Part shown: positions 20,567 through 32,628 of the stretch, in pieces
How positions within the stretch are numbered: the stretch's first letter is position 1
Layout: every line of letters begins with the position of its first letter
Assembly: GCF_963966145.1 (NCBI RefSeq)
Contig: NC_091051.1
Location: forward strand, 19,654,001-19,718,000
Direction: 5' to 3'
Origin: Tenebrio molitor
Lineage: Eukaryota > Arthropoda > Insecta > Coleoptera > Tenebrionidae
Length of the DNA stretch: 64,000 nt
Translations under genes and position numbers: made by a program
Notes under the pieces: model-generated
Told to the model about the DNA's origin: nothing
Seen by the model: the letters and a program-made list of their open reading frames with translations, nothing else
Databases searched by the model: none

Positions 20567-23414
20567 ATGAATGACACAATATCACAATCTCACTCTACGT
20601 TTATTTTAAGCTTATACTACCAAAATGTTGGTGGTATGAATAGTAAGATTAATTCTTTTTTTAACTCAGCTTCTACATCCGACTTTGATTTAATAGCCAT
20701 TTCTGAGACGTGGCTATCTGACTGTGTCTATTCCTCCGAACTTGTTAATCATGATTTGTTTTATGTATTTCGATGTGACAGAAATTTTGCTACTCTGGGT
20801 CTGTCTAGGGGTGGTGGTGTCTTGCTGCTAGCTCGTAACACTCTTAGTGTTGAAATGGTTGATGTATCGGCAATTCGTACGATTGTGCCTTCTCTTGATG
20901 TGGTTTGCTGTAAGGTTTTGTTGAACTCTTTGACACATATTTATGTGTTTGTTTTATACTTTCCTCCATTTTTGACTATTTCGGATTTTTTAACTGCGTT
21001 GGAGTGTCTTGAGTTGATGATTAGTTCTCTTTCTTCAAAAGTCCTACTTGTTGGTGACTTCAATGCTCCTGGGTTTGGATGTGTCGATGGTTGTGTGTCT
21101 GATTCCAGATGCTCAGCTGTTACAAACTTTTTGAATATATTGAATCTTTCTCAACATAATGTCGTTTACAATGATTTAGGTAGACTACTTGATCTCTTGA
21201 TTGCTGATTTCAACTGTGAAGTACATCATGATTGCTTGCCGATGTTGATTGAAAGCAGACATCATCCTGCCCTGTTCTGTTCCTGTACTATTGAGGTTGC
21301 GAAGTCGTTTACTGCACGTCAGATTCCTGATGTTGCCACTTACAATTTTAGGAAGGCTGACTTTGTAGGTTTGTATAGAGAACTTATGGATGTTGATTGG
21401 AGCTTCGTATCAGCTTGTGATGATGTTAATGTTATGTGTGAACGTTTCTATTCTAAACTATACGAAATGTTTGATCTTCATGTACCACTCAAGAAATGTA
21501 CGACGCGGCACTATCCTGTATGGTTGAATTCTGCGATCATTACTAAAATCAGGAAGAAGAGCAATGTTTTCAAAAAATACAAGCGCACTGGTCTTCCATC
21601 ATATTTTTTAGAATTTAAGAACTTAAGACGTGACGTGAAGCGTGAAATTGATATGGCTTTCCGTGATTATATTTCTAAACTACAAGAAAACTTGGTCGGT
21701 GATCCTAAGAAATTCTGGTCATTTGTTAACAACAGGAAGGGTCGAAGTAGGATTCCTTCCCGTATGAGCAATGGTGGTCATTCTTTGAACTCATTTTCTG
21801 AAATTGTGAACAGTTTTGCGACTCATTTTAAGAATTCATACGATACTGCAGATGCTCCTGCGAATTTAATAGATGTTCTTGGAAATGCTACATTCCATTA
21901 GAAACACTGTTTCGGATGCTGATATTTTGGAATCCATTGGATTGCTTAAGTCGGGTCTATATTCGGGTGATGATGGAATTCCTGCTTTTTTGATTAAAGA
22001 CTGTAAGTACTTACTTCTCCCTCCTCTTCGTGTCTTGTTCAACCTTGGTTGAACGTTGTTTGTTGGGCGTGTTTGTCCAATATTTAAGTCTAGAGATAGA
22101 AGTCTGATTAATAATTACCGCCCCGTCACAATTCTGTCTAATTTTTCTAAGTTGTTTGAATCTGTATTGTATAGGTTTATCTATTCAAATGTTAAGTGTC
22201 ATATTTCTGAAAGTCAGCATGGTTTTGTCTCTTCGCGTTCTACGATTACAAATCTAGTATGCATTACCGACTACATTGCCAATGCTCTTGATAACAATAC
22301 TCAGGTTGACGTGATATACACTGACTTTTCGAAGGCTTTTGACAAGCTTAACCACAACATCCTTCTTAGTAAATTGAGTGCCTTCGGTTTCAGTCCTTCT
22401 CTTTTATCTCTACTTAAATCATATATGTCTGATAGGGTTCTATATGTTGAGTATATGGGATTCAGTTCGTTTCGCTTTACAGTTAATTCTGGCATTCCAC
22501 AAGGATCGAGTCTTGGTCCATTGCTTTTCTTGTTGTTTATAAATGACATTAATGAGATTTTCACCGTTGATTCCCTTTTATATGCTGATGACTTAAAGTT
22601 ATATTCGAGAATACATAACATGCATGACTGTATAGAACTACAATCGAATGTTGACTTGCTGTCTGATTGGTGCTTCAGAAACAAATTACTTCTGAATAAG
22701 GACAAGTGCATTTCTGTTTCGTATTCGCGTTGATTTGATTACAAGATAGACAACCATACTTTGTCTAGTCGTTCTTCCACCAAGGACCTCGGTATTTGGT
22801 TTGATTCTAGGCTGGTTTTTGAGGTGCATATTAGCTCTGTTGTTGCTGCATCATTGAAACTTCTCGGATTTTTATTTAGATCTTGCAATGAGTTTCGTTC
22901 CGAGAAATGCTTAACAACGTTGTATTTTTCGCTTGTAAGATCTCGTTTGGAATATGGTTCTATAATATTTCTCCGTATTATGTGACATATACTAACTCTA
23001 TCGAATTTGTACAACGTAAATTTCTAAAGTATCTCTCCTTTAAGAAAGACGGAACTTATCCGCCCGTTGGTGTTGATTATGATTTCTTGTGTTCCAGGTT
23101 TAATTTTACCCCCCCTCAAAGTTAGACGGGTACTTGATACGGTGACCTTCCTCTTTAAATTATTCCACAATAAAGTAGACTGCTCCACTCTTTTGACTGG
23201 TCTGTTCATCAGTGTCCCTCAGATTTCATCAAGATCACATAGATATTTCTATGTTCCTAGAGCTAATACAAATATTCTTAATAATTCTCCTTTGTTCAGG
23301 ATGTGTTCCATCTTTAACTGTTTTAACGATATTTGTGATCTTCATACTATGCCACTTCCGAGTATATTGGTTGTTATAATGTGTAATTTAGATCGATTGC
23401 ATCGGCTTGCCTGA
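20567..23414 (+). pseudogene. LINE 1 ORF2, endonuclease and reverse transcriptase, broken
   Basis: 20567-21901 encodes the endonuclease (YYQNVGGMNSKINSF, AISETWLS, LVGDFNAPGFG, RLLDLLIADF). A frameshift near 21890 and a small deletion or stop near 22050 follow. 22056-22733 holds the reverse transcriptase core (NNYRPVTILSNFSKLFE, YTDFSKAFDKLNH, SGIPQGSSLGP, YADDLKLY), ending at an in-frame TGA. The thumb and C-terminal part continues in pieces to 23414. The catalytic YADD is present, but at least three lesions prevent a full product. Confidence 0.9.
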
Positions 23415-23575
23415 TGAACACTTCATTCAGTATTATCTCCCGACATGGGACAGTAGTAATAATTGTAGCTGACTGTTACTGAATTCTGTTCATGTTTTTC
23501 TTGCTTTAGTCAACTTTTATTTGGACAGTAGTCTGTTAGTTGACTTATTCAATAATAATAATAATAATAATAATA

Positions 23576-23750
23576 GGAATAGTACCGCAATCTCTTTTTA
23601 AAAATTTAAACATTTCGGACTTAGAGAACACATTGGTGGTTGAAATTCAAAAAGGTACATTATTATACTCATGTCATATCGTGAGGAAATTCCTTAACAT
23701 TGACACAGAACATAAAACACAAAAAAGTCAAAATGTGGAGGCGAGACGCC
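23576..23750. other. Short intergenic spacer
   Basis: No gene or structured RNA is recognised between the LINE 1 tail and the tandem duplication. Confidence 0.5.
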
Positions 23751-23955
23751 GGTAATTATGTTGATAAGCACTGCACTATTACTTGATAGTATTATCCGTA
23801 ATAGTGTATCTACTCCGGCAAAATTGCCGTGCCGCCGGGTGGAGGTGGGATAAGAATAATAATAATTATGTTGATAAGCACTGCACTATTACTTGATAGT
23901 AATATCCGTAATAGTGTATGTACTCCGGCAAAATTGCCCTGCCGCCGGGTGGCGG
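23751..23955 (+). repeat. Tandem duplication of a ~110-bp unit
   Basis: Two direct copies beginning AATTATGTTGATAAGCACTG and ending TGCCGCCGGGTGG differ at only a few positions. Each is preceded by a short AAT/AAG repeat, so they may be truncated 3' ends of a LINE or SINE that inserted twice or duplicated. Confidence 0.75.
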
Positions 23956-24203
23956 AGGGATTATTATTTTATAATATTTTTTATACAGGGAATGGCAGGA
24001 CTGAAGCCCCACAGAAGACTGGCAAATTCGTGGGATTACGCTGAAACGTAAATTAAAAACTATATTTTTTTTACTCTCAAAATAAGCGAGAAAATACATT
24101 GCGAAATTGACCAATCAGACGAGGATACCATCGAGGACTTAAATGGTCGCTACGCGCGAAACTTTTTATAATCAAATGGTCCACTGCTTTTTTTGACAGA
24201 TGT

Positions 24204-25365
24204 TTGTGTCATCTTGACAATTTAAACATTTTAATTTGTTATTGTGTTTTCTCAAGATCTGAAATCGTGTTGCAAAACTATGCCGATTATGTTGAGATGT
24301 TGATTATCTTTGGAGAATGCGGACGGAACGCTAGGGAGGCAGCAAGAATTTTCTCTGATCGTTTTCCTGACCGACCTTCTCCTGATCACAAAACAATTTT
24401 GAGAGTACTTGCTAGGGCTCAAGAAACAGGGAAAGTTTTGCCGAATCGAAATGAAATTGGCGGAGGTGCACGAACCGCACGGACCTTCGCTAATGAAGAG
24501 GCAATACTGAATATCGTTGAAGAAGATGGAACTAGGAGTATAAGAGAAATTGCCCAAGAGGTAGATATCTCCAGCAGATCGGTACATCGCGTTATGAATG
24601 AGAACATATTTCATCCTTTCCACTATACTCGGGTGCAACATCTCGAAGAAATGTTTGTGTTTGGTTGCTTAATAAAGCGGCAGAAGATGAAAATTTTATT
24701 TCACGGATCTTGTTTTCGGACGAATCAAGTTTTGGTCGGCAGGGATGTTTCAACCATCGAAATTTGCATGTCTGGTCGTACGATAATCTGAGGACTACTC
24801 ATCCGCGTGCATTTCAGCGTCGATTTTCCGTAAATTTGTAGTCAGGACTAGTGGAAGATTCAGTGGTAAGTCAAGATTGTAAAAAATAAAGAAAGCGTGT
24901 TTAGGCATTCTTTATTTACAGATCGGACCTTTTGAATTCCCTATAACAGGAGCTGTGTACGCAAACTTTTTAAACATGGAACTGGCTCATTTACTTGAAA
25001 ATATTCCATTGATTTTTCTCGTAAATCAGTGGTTCAAACATGACGGGGCACCACCCCATTTCAGTCGCAATGTGCAAGGTATTTTGAATCGAATATATCC
25101 TAATCGTTGGATCGGACGAGGTGGTCTACGCCACTGGCCTGCACGATCTCCGGATCTCAAACCTCTGGATTTTTTCTTATGGGGGTACGTGGAAAACGTT
25201 GTTTACAACCGACCCATTCATAACGAGGAGGATCTTCGAAACAGATTACAAGAAGCTTTTGGAACAATTACACCTGAAATGGTCAGAGCCTCTAAATTAA
25301 ACTTACTACGGCGTGCACAACTGTGTCTCGAAATGAATGGTGGACATTTTGAGCATCTCCTTTAA
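24204..25365 (+). pseudogene. DUF4817-type mariner-like transposase with an intron
   Basis: The DUF4817 helix-turn-helix (NYADYVEMLIIFGECGRNA) and a second helix-turn-helix (SIREIAQEVDISSRSVHRV) are followed by a frameshift near 24645. The DDE core follows with ILFSDESSF, KHDGAPPHF and WPARSPDLKPLDFFLWG, a DD34D-like set, and the tail NGGHFEHLL. A consensus intron (GTAAGT ... TTTACAG, 24866-24919) sits between the first and second catalytic regions. A TAG near 24838 is a second lesion where tryptophan would be expected. Inactive as it stands. The element termini were not identified with confidence. Confidence 0.82.
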
Positions 25366-25499
25366 TTCTTCTTTCTTTGAGTTTTGTTTGTGTTTCGTTT
25401 TGTTATTATTTGCTTTCGTTCTATTAAACTCGCTTCTTTTTAGAACCACCATTTGTTGTTTGCTTTACGACTTCCGCCCAATAATAAATTTGTATTAAT

Positions 25500-26880
25500 A
25501 CACTACTCAAAAAATAAAAGTAGTCACTTTTTTGAACTTCGATATTTTTTTTTATATTTTAAGAGACTTCATTCAAACTTGGAATATGTAAGGAACCATT
25601 AATTATTGAACTTATTTTAACAAATTAAGAACAGAGAGACACTTGAGCAACCTTCTACTAACTTTTATGTAGTAACATGTGCAAAAATAAAGAGTTTGAA
25701 ATCAAATTGGATTAAAAAAAGTCTGACAACTTGGCTAATTTGTACCAATTGTGATGTTAATATCTGGTGCGGCTTCCTCTTGCCTGCCAAGCGTCGTTGC
25801 AGGCTTCGAATAAGCCTTTGCAACCCATCTTGGGGAAAATTGACCCGTTCTTCAACTAAAGCCTACGCCAACTGTTCAGTCCTCGAACACGTTTTCCTAA
25901 TTGTTCCCAAACATGTTCGATTGGATTTATGTCTGCGCTGCATGCGGGTCAGTCCATTTTACGGATATTGTGATCATCAAGATAATCAGTGACAATGTGA
26001 GTAATGTGCTGTCTGGCATTACCTTGCATAAAAACAAAATTTTGATCAACAACATTTGCTCTTGGGATCACTTGACGTTCTCAAATCTCATCAATGTACC
26101 TTCGAGATGTTAGGTGACCATTGCGAAGAAAAACAAGGTCCTTGCGAGTGTTTATTGTTATTTCACATCACACCGTTATGGATCCACCACCAAAATGGAC
26201 GATTTCATGCACTGCATTTGACATGAAATGTTCTAAAGCCCTTCTCCAGACTCTTACACCTTCACCATTATCTGACAGAACAAACTTGGACTCATCACTA
26301 AACATGACAGGAGTCCAATGACGAAGTTGCCAGTTTAAGTGTTCTCTTTCAAATTCAAATTTCCTTTAACGATGTTCTCGGGTAAATTTGGGCAATTTTG
26401 CAGAACGCCTTGCTCTCAATTGAGCCTCTCTTAACCCATTGCAGACTGTTTGGTCGCCAATTCTTGTTCCTCTTGTCCTCACTAGATGTTTTTGCAGGTT
26501 CCGCGCAGTATGTGTGCGATTTCGAAGGGCTTGCAATCGCAGAAAACGCTCATCACCTGCCGTAGTTTTACTCTTTGGACCTGTACCTGTACCTTGTTAT
26601 GGTACCTGTTTTTCGGTATCGTTTCGAAAGCTTCCACACATTTCCTGCACAACCATAAGCTGTTTGGCAACATAAAGTTGTGAATGTTCTTCTTCGCGTA
26701 ACGTTACACATCTATTAACTTCTGTCGACGTTAATTGCTGAGCCATTGCTTCTTTTAAATGTTAGTGAACTGTCAAAATGATCTAATATTGTTTAAGACT
26801 AAAATGGTCCAAAGTCTGTTTAAACATTTCTTCTTAAGTGATTTTTTTTCATTTTAGTTTTTGTATTGTTCGAACATTTG
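25500..26880 (-). mobile_element. Decayed Tc1-like element
   Basis: The minus-strand transposase starts at 26746 (MAQQLTSTEVNRCVTLREEE) and runs to about 25690 with several frameshifts and stops. Visible motifs are RIGDQTVCNGLREAQ, MFSDESKFVL, FGGGSI, FMQGNARQHI and INPIEHVWEQL. The aspartate expected in the second catalytic motif is glycine here. The termini are only weakly recognisable. This is a separate, much older lineage than the Tc1-like element at 46.7-52.0 kb. Confidence 0.8.
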
Positions 26881-26889
26881 AGGCTCTAA

Positions 26890-27420
26890 TTTGATTATAA
26901 CAACGAGCATAAGTCAAGTAGGAACCACCCCGCTCGTCACAGATGGATTTAAGAGACAGCGCCGCCAGGAGGTTCCCTTGTGGGACAAATCGCTCGCTGC
27001 GGATAGTAATCACTCTCCCCTTTCGGCCTGGTTAGAAATTTGGCTCAACATTTTCTCCCGTTTCGGGTGCAAGCGGTACCTCATATTAAAATACACGTGT
27101 ACGCGTACAGGGCGACGGAAAACGATCGGTGGCAGCTCCACCACTGCGACGAATCTCCACCAGGTCGCCAGAAGTCTCTCGACTAACCAACTACGTGGTC
27201 CTCTGGCCGTTTCAAGACCTCCCTCATCGTCAGAGCAGGACCCGTACGAGGGAGGTTTCTCTGTCGAAAGGACGTACCCTGGAGCAACCCCGTCCTGTCG
27301 TCCTCGCCGCCTCCAGAGGGACAGCATCCGCCAATAGAGAACCATCCATTTTTTTTTCATGGTCTTATTTCGGCGAGGTCTCGGCCCGCGATAAGACCGA
27401 TCAACGAAGTTTTTATACCA
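26890..27420. other. GC-rich block of unknown nature
   Basis: Stands out by base composition from the surrounding AT-rich sequence. Frames of 116-148 residues are open on both strands, but none has a recognisable domain; long frames are expected in GC-rich sequence. It could be an LTR or a LINE 5' region. No termini or target duplication were seen. Confidence 0.35.
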
Positions 27421-28526
27421 TATTTCGACATTTTTTTTTATTGTTTGTCCAAGATTCGATTACATTTTGGTTTGAATACTTTACCATTACTATTATTTAA
27501 TAATTTCAAATGTAACTGTATTTTCATTTTTGTAAGCCAATATTTTTTATTGTTAATAATTTTTATTTTTGTAAACTTTATAAATTTTAAGTTCATTATA
27601 GCGAGGTCTGGGGTAAGATTTTTATCATTCACCCTCTCCTTCTGTTTGCGTTCCAGCGGTGCCGTCTTCGGTCAAATTCCTGGTCACGAAGCTAACACCT
27701 AAATCATTATTTTTCTTTATACCATACTGTTATTAGGATTTATCAGTACTCAATGCTTGATTGATATGACACCTATAACAGTCTAGGCCGTTATTCAAAA
27801 TTATCAGACCGAGGCCGTTATTTTTGCTGCCGTTGCTACGGTTACGGCACAAATGACAACTAAATTTAATTTTTGAAGTAAAGAGAAATGTCAGTCTTAC
27901 AAATAAATCATCGTTAAATGTTAAGTATTATTGGTATAAAGAAAACTATAAAACAACATACGGCCGATATGGATATAACAGACTCGGTTGATTATAAAAT
28001 CTCGGCTCCGCCTCGATTTTACAATATCTCAACCTCCTCTGTTATATAACCCATATCGGCCTAATACCGTTATATACTATTATTCGGCTATAGGGCCGGA
28101 TAGAAATATATAACGTAACAGTACATACAGTAAAATGACAATTTTCAAACTTATTTTGGGTTGTATCACGACATCCTTATTAAATTTCATCATGACTCTA
28201 ATTACCTTGGTCACGAATTCATCTCTTTCTGGCAGATTATAATTGCATAAATCTATATCATTTTATGTTTACTTTCTTTAATCACGATTTTAGTTAACGA
28301 CAACTTCAATAACGGTGTCGTGATAGGACCATAGTCTTTGCCTCTTTGCCAAAACCAAAAAAACAAAGAAAATCAACCGGCAACGTTGTGTACTTAGATT
28401 TGGGTGGTCCAGTATCCCCAGTAATATCATGTTTTATAAAATGTACGCCAATGCCAAGTAACCTATAGGAAATATGCTTTAAAACAAGGAAACCGCATTG
28501 ATGTACGTTTTATAAAATATGATATA
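27421..28526. other. Intergenic with a hairpin at ~27964-28070
   Basis: The hairpin pairs CGGCCGATATGGATATAACAG with CTGTTATATAACCCATATCG, with a CGGCTCCGCCTCG loop. Apart from this foldback the stretch holds no recognisable gene. Confidence 0.5.
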
Positions 28527-28731
28527 CAGGGTGGATTTTTAAAATGTGCCGAAATTTTACCTACGAGGTTGTTTGACAACGTAGAAGACAAAAAGCAATT
28601 AAAAAAAATTGTAGCTCAAAAAAAATGTCATGTTATTTTTTGACAGAATTTTTTAGATATTTTTTTCCGAGTTCTACATGAAGCCAGTAGCTCGTGGTTA
28701 AAATATCTGTACAACTTTCAATAACACCCTG
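28527..28731 (+). mobile_element. MITE with CAGGGTG terminus, copy 1
   Basis: Ends CAGGGTGGATTTTTAAAATG and ATAACACCCTG, flanked by TA. An inverted copy lies at 46059-46266 and shares internal text such as CTACTGGCTTCATGTAGAAC. Similarity continues about 22 bp beyond one end (GTTTTATAAAATATGATATA), so the ancestral unit was slightly larger. Confidence 0.75.
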
Positions 28732-28815
28732 TATTGTCTGTTTTATCCTTTACACCCTTTGGATCGACCACCCTTGTTCTAATTTAGAAAGAATGAGCAC
28801 TTTCGCGTTTTCAGT

Positions 28816-29112
28816 TATACTAAGGACAACGTAACATTTTATCTGCCCCGCCCATTTCATTTTCTTAGTTACCAATCAAATAGGTTGTTAAGACGATCTG
28901 ATTTACACAGTAAAAATTTCTGACATTCGAATTGTCTTAATGACATTTTATTTTTTAGAACCTAAAACAATAATTGTGGACTTGACAGCAAAATTCTAAC
29001 CTTAACTTTTTTACGTGTCAAATGTGATGAAAAGTTGTACAGATTGAATCTGGCTTTGATTCTGATTGGTCAATTTTAGTGGGCGGAGCAGATAAAAAGT
29101 TATAACGGCAAT
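28816..29112. mobile_element. MITE with TTATCTGCCCCGCCCA terminus, copy 2
   Basis: A direct copy of 7218-7508 with only scattered differences, including an extra CGTAACA near its left end. Confidence 0.8.
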
Positions 29113-29817
29113 ACTATCGATTTTGACAAAAAATGTGTGCATTTTACACTGTAGAAAATTAAGTGTAGGGGAGACCGAGGGAATAGGGCCACCTTAAGGG
29201 AAAGTATGGATATTATTTTTATTTGGGTGAGTTTGTTTATCATTATCAGACAAAGTTAAACTTTAACATATTTCTTATCAACCTGAATCCAGAGATAAGG
29301 ACAATTTTTAAAATTTTGAGATTTATAATGAAAATAAATCAACCCTACAGATGGTCTCATTACCCCAGGGTCTGGGGTATTGAGACCACGCCTGGCCTGA
29401 TTACCCCAAAAACCAATTAGAATTAGATTTAAAAAATGTTAGTATATTTGATTATTATTCATTATTACAAAAATCACACATATAATCATTAAGGGCCGGT
29501 TTTTCAATCGATGATTAACATTTTGATTAGCTAATCGTTACTTCTTGATTAATTTCAAATTAATCATGGATAGTGTTTTTCAAACGAAAATTCAATTATG
29601 ATTAACTAACTAAAAATTAATCGAAAGTTTGTTACGTTGGTATTAACTTTTCTGAAGCTTTTCTGTTAAATCTGACAACTTGGGGATTTGTCATTTGTGA
29701 CAGTTTCAAATTTGTAATTTTGGTTCATGGTAATTTTAGTTAAAAACCATTTCTTAGATAAGTAAATGTATTAAACATGCAGGATTTATCAAAATGAAAG
29801 ATCATTTTGTAATTAAC

Positions 29818-29931
29818 ATGGCGAGTACAAGTGTGAGCAATTCAACTAAGCGATCTGGCAATTTCTCTGAAGAAGAAGAGCAATTGCTTGTGAGCCTAGT
29901 GGCACAAAATAGACATATTGTTGAAAATTGA
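29818..29931 (+). pseudogene. Harbinger Myb/SANT-like partner protein, N-terminal remnant
   Basis: A 37-codon frame containing KRSGNFSEEEEQLLVSLVAQ, which matches the first helix of the Myb/SANT-like DNA-binding partner protein of Harbinger elements. It stops abruptly, and traces continue in other frames to about 30020. In intact elements this protein helps the transposase to the nucleus and the element ends. Confidence 0.6.
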
Positions 29932-30124
29932 AAAAAATAAAAAGCACAAAACAGTTTCACTGGCTGTAGATTTGTGTGCACCACAAAACTCTCCAGCGAC
30001 GAATGATCCTGTTGCATAAAATCGGAGACTCAAAAGCAACTAATTTTGAGGTGATAGACAGTCATTTCTGAAACAAAAATGTTGCTGGTAACACCTGAAT
30101 TTGATACAGACTACTCCATAACAC

Positions 30125-30325
30125 TCATCGGTTAGTTGGATAGGAAATAGCTTCTTCTATTTTTTCTAACAATCTTTCTACTGTTCGCGAAGACAAACGA
30201 AAGCGACTAAAAAAATCTTTTTGGTTCCATTCTTCGAAGTGATTGGGCCTGAAACGTATAGTTTTTGGCTTTCGTTGCTCTTCATCACTACTATAAGCAT
30301 TAACGTCATAAATATCATCAATCAT
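30125..30325 (-). pseudogene. Harbinger transposase N-terminal fragment
   Basis: The minus-strand frame contains NQKDFFSRFRLSSRTVERLL and EEAISYPTNR, matching the N-terminus of HARBI1-type transposases. The DDE nuclease domain is deleted. It is convergent with the Myb-like remnant, the usual arrangement in this superfamily. Confidence 0.65.
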
Positions 30326-31331
30326 TATTCTTTACTTATGGTTTTATTTTCAATAAATCGGCAATGTCACTTTTGGCGTTAATCATCAAATTCCGATTAA
30401 TTCACAGAACATCGTATGATTAAGTTAATCAAGAATTAACATGAACTTTTTTGTTAATCATAGGTTGAAAAACGGTAACATTGTGTTAATTACAAATTAA
30501 ACCTTAATCAAAAATTAATCATCGATTGAAAAACCGGCCCTAAGTGTATCTGCGCCCACTTCCAGCATATGGTGCACCTGAACCAAGTTTCGCGACCTTT
30601 ACCATAGTCACCACAAATAATGCAATTTTCACCATCATGATCCTTATTGGTGGTTCTTTTATAATTGAGAATCATCTGAAAAAAGGAAAAACGCACATAC
30701 ACCACTTTGTTTTGTGGGTGGTCTTATTGCCCCATTATTTGACTCTTAAAAACATTTAAAAAATATAATCTGTAATATTCAATAAGACAATCAAATACAT
30801 ACTAAACTGTGTTATAATAATCTTATATTAAACACAAAAATTTCTTCTTCTTTATTTAAATTATTTTTATATTTACTTTTACTTACACCTAAAATTAGAT
30901 CAAAACTGACGCTTTGGCTTTTTATTTTATAAAACACCAACTGATATCACCACAACGACCATTTTTGCTATACAACTTATTCTTCCTTCTAGAAGATGGC
31001 AGCACCCTATTTTGAAGGAAATACTGTGTTTTCAATTTGGTTGTAGGTCGTAAAATTTTATGGTACTTTAAGTTAAAGATCTTGGGGGGCTTATAAATCC
31101 TAGTTTACCACTAGCAGGTAATATTTTAAGCAGGGTTGTATTGTACATTTTGTATATTTGCATTGTACGGAAAACCTTTTCAAACCCAACCGTTGTGCCT
31201 GTTAATCCCTCATAATATGCAATAAAATGTTACGACCTACAACCAAATTGAGAATACAATAAGAACGCGGTTTTTAAAATATAGGGGTGGCCTTATTGCC
31301 TCTGGTGGCCCCATTCCCCCATTGCCCCGGT

Positions 31332-32318
31332 TACTTGAAGGATCAATAACGTTAGTAAAGTCTACTAAATTCTAAAGTTTACTTCTTAACGTTGGGCGGC
31401 CATCTTTCTATTTTAGATTTTGACATCTGTCATTCATACACTTGGGCGACTCGCGTTACATCACAGTATTGGGTAAAAATTTAGTTATTTCGCTTTTTTA
31501 GAGGCTTTTTTTTAATAGGAATAATTTAATTACATATTATTAAATATTTCGTGCAATTATTGATAAAAAAATCGTGAGAAATGCTTCAAAATGTTCATTT
31601 GACTCGATCGAGCCGCCTTTGGACATTTCAACTCCTTGGATATGAAGTGTTTCTTCAAGTCCGGTTACCAAAAGAAGCCAATTCAATCGTTTCTATAGAG
31701 ATACACAAAGGCGCGGTTTTCGACCGCTTGAAGATACATATTGAGTTAAACTAATCGCTTGCAACAATTTCTCATGGAGTCTTAAACGAACGATCTTTAG
31801 TTGTGAATAATATAAACGTAATTTTTATATGCCTTTTTAAAATGTTGAATCAATTAAGATTTACATACTCCATTCTTTATCTTGGTGAGTGGTGGATGCG
31901 ATCAAGCAGGCCATAGGTAGCTTTGTAAGTTTGACTTTTTCCACCAAATTTGTGTGTCGTGTAAATCAAATATAACTGTCATCGCTGTCATTCAGATTCA
32001 GAATCTTCGTCAAGCATTCATGTCCAAATCTCATAATTTTATGTCGCGAAATGTAAATATATAAGCCGTACACATCGATTCTTAAATTTAACCGTTCCCG
32101 ATATGAAAATTATCGGCGTCCGTCGTCGGTCAATCCGACCGAACATTATTCCCGTCCCGTGCCGGCTAAAGAAGTTTGACCGGAAATTGTGTGGCTGGTC
32201 TAGAACATTTTGAAATTCCCAAGCAAGTTATTAAAATTTTAGAAAACGATGCGATATGAAGATGACACGTTTTAGGTCATGTCTCGGTGGTCTCGGTGCA
32301 TATGAATCATGAGCAATT
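31332..32318. other. Intergenic with a fragment of the segmental duplication
   Basis: 31743-31810 (CTTGCAACAATTTCTCATGG and following) matches 52977-53060, the other arm of the segmental duplication. A 57-codon plus-strand frame at 31581-31754 has no recognisable domain. No gene is called. Confidence 0.5.
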
Positions 32319-32574
32319 TCTGTGGCGGTCGTGAAAATGTAGGTAAGTCGAAAATGTTAATTTTTCAGGGCAACGATTCAAAATTCCACATCATTCCTAA
32401 AATCCTGTAATTAAATAGAAACTTCTTTCTACCTGTACTTGCTTTCAATATAAGTAAATTTTAAACTGTGAAAATCTGAATTATTTAATTCCATGATTTA
32501 TTATTAAGGTGTAAACATCGTTAACTCATTTTTGAAATTATTTGACTTACCTACTTTTTCACGACCGCCACAGA
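32319..32574. mobile_element. MITE with TCTGTGGCGGTCGTG termini, copy 2
   Basis: The reverse complement of the element at 6235-6492, with nearly identical internal sequence, including AAATTCCACATCATTCCTAA. Confidence 0.85.
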
Positions 32575-32628
32575 TTTAACCTGGAAAATAATAAATAGAA
32601 AGACTTTGCGGCGTCTCTGTAAGTATGG

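Larger units (their letters stand above)
19392..23575 (+). mobile_element. LINE 1, CR1/Jockey-group retrotransposon
   Basis: Contains ORF1, ORF2, a 3' untranslated region and a terminal AAT-repeat tail at 23551-23575 instead of poly(A). The 5' boundary is not resolved and lies upstream of 19392. LINE 2 at 46.8-50.7 kb has a similar tail and domain order. Confidence 0.85.
29493..30540. mobile_element. PIF/Harbinger element, internally deleted
   Basis: Perfect inverted ends starting GGGCCGGTTTTTCAATCG, flanked by a TAA target duplication at 29490-29492 and 30541-30543, the 3-bp hallmark of this superfamily. It keeps remnants of both usual genes, facing each other. Confidence 0.9.
29168..31331 (-). 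mobile_element. Pogo/Tigger-like element remnant hosting a Harbinger element
   Basis: The ends are imperfectly inverted (GGGAATAGGGCCACC on the left and GGTGGCCCCATTCCC on the right) next to TA dinucleotides. On the minus strand at about 30690-30544 a C-terminal zinc finger reads CIICGDYGKGRETWFRCTIC followed by WKWAQ, as in pogo-like transposases. The rest of the enzyme is missing. Inner inverted segments (TTTGGTTGTAGGTCGTAA near 31040 and its complement near 31220) add a foldback structure. Confidence 0.5.

Noticed and set aside
31581..31754. 57-codon frame MLQNVHLTRSSRLWTFQL...
   Set aside because: No domain, no splice partner and no second copy; length is within chance.
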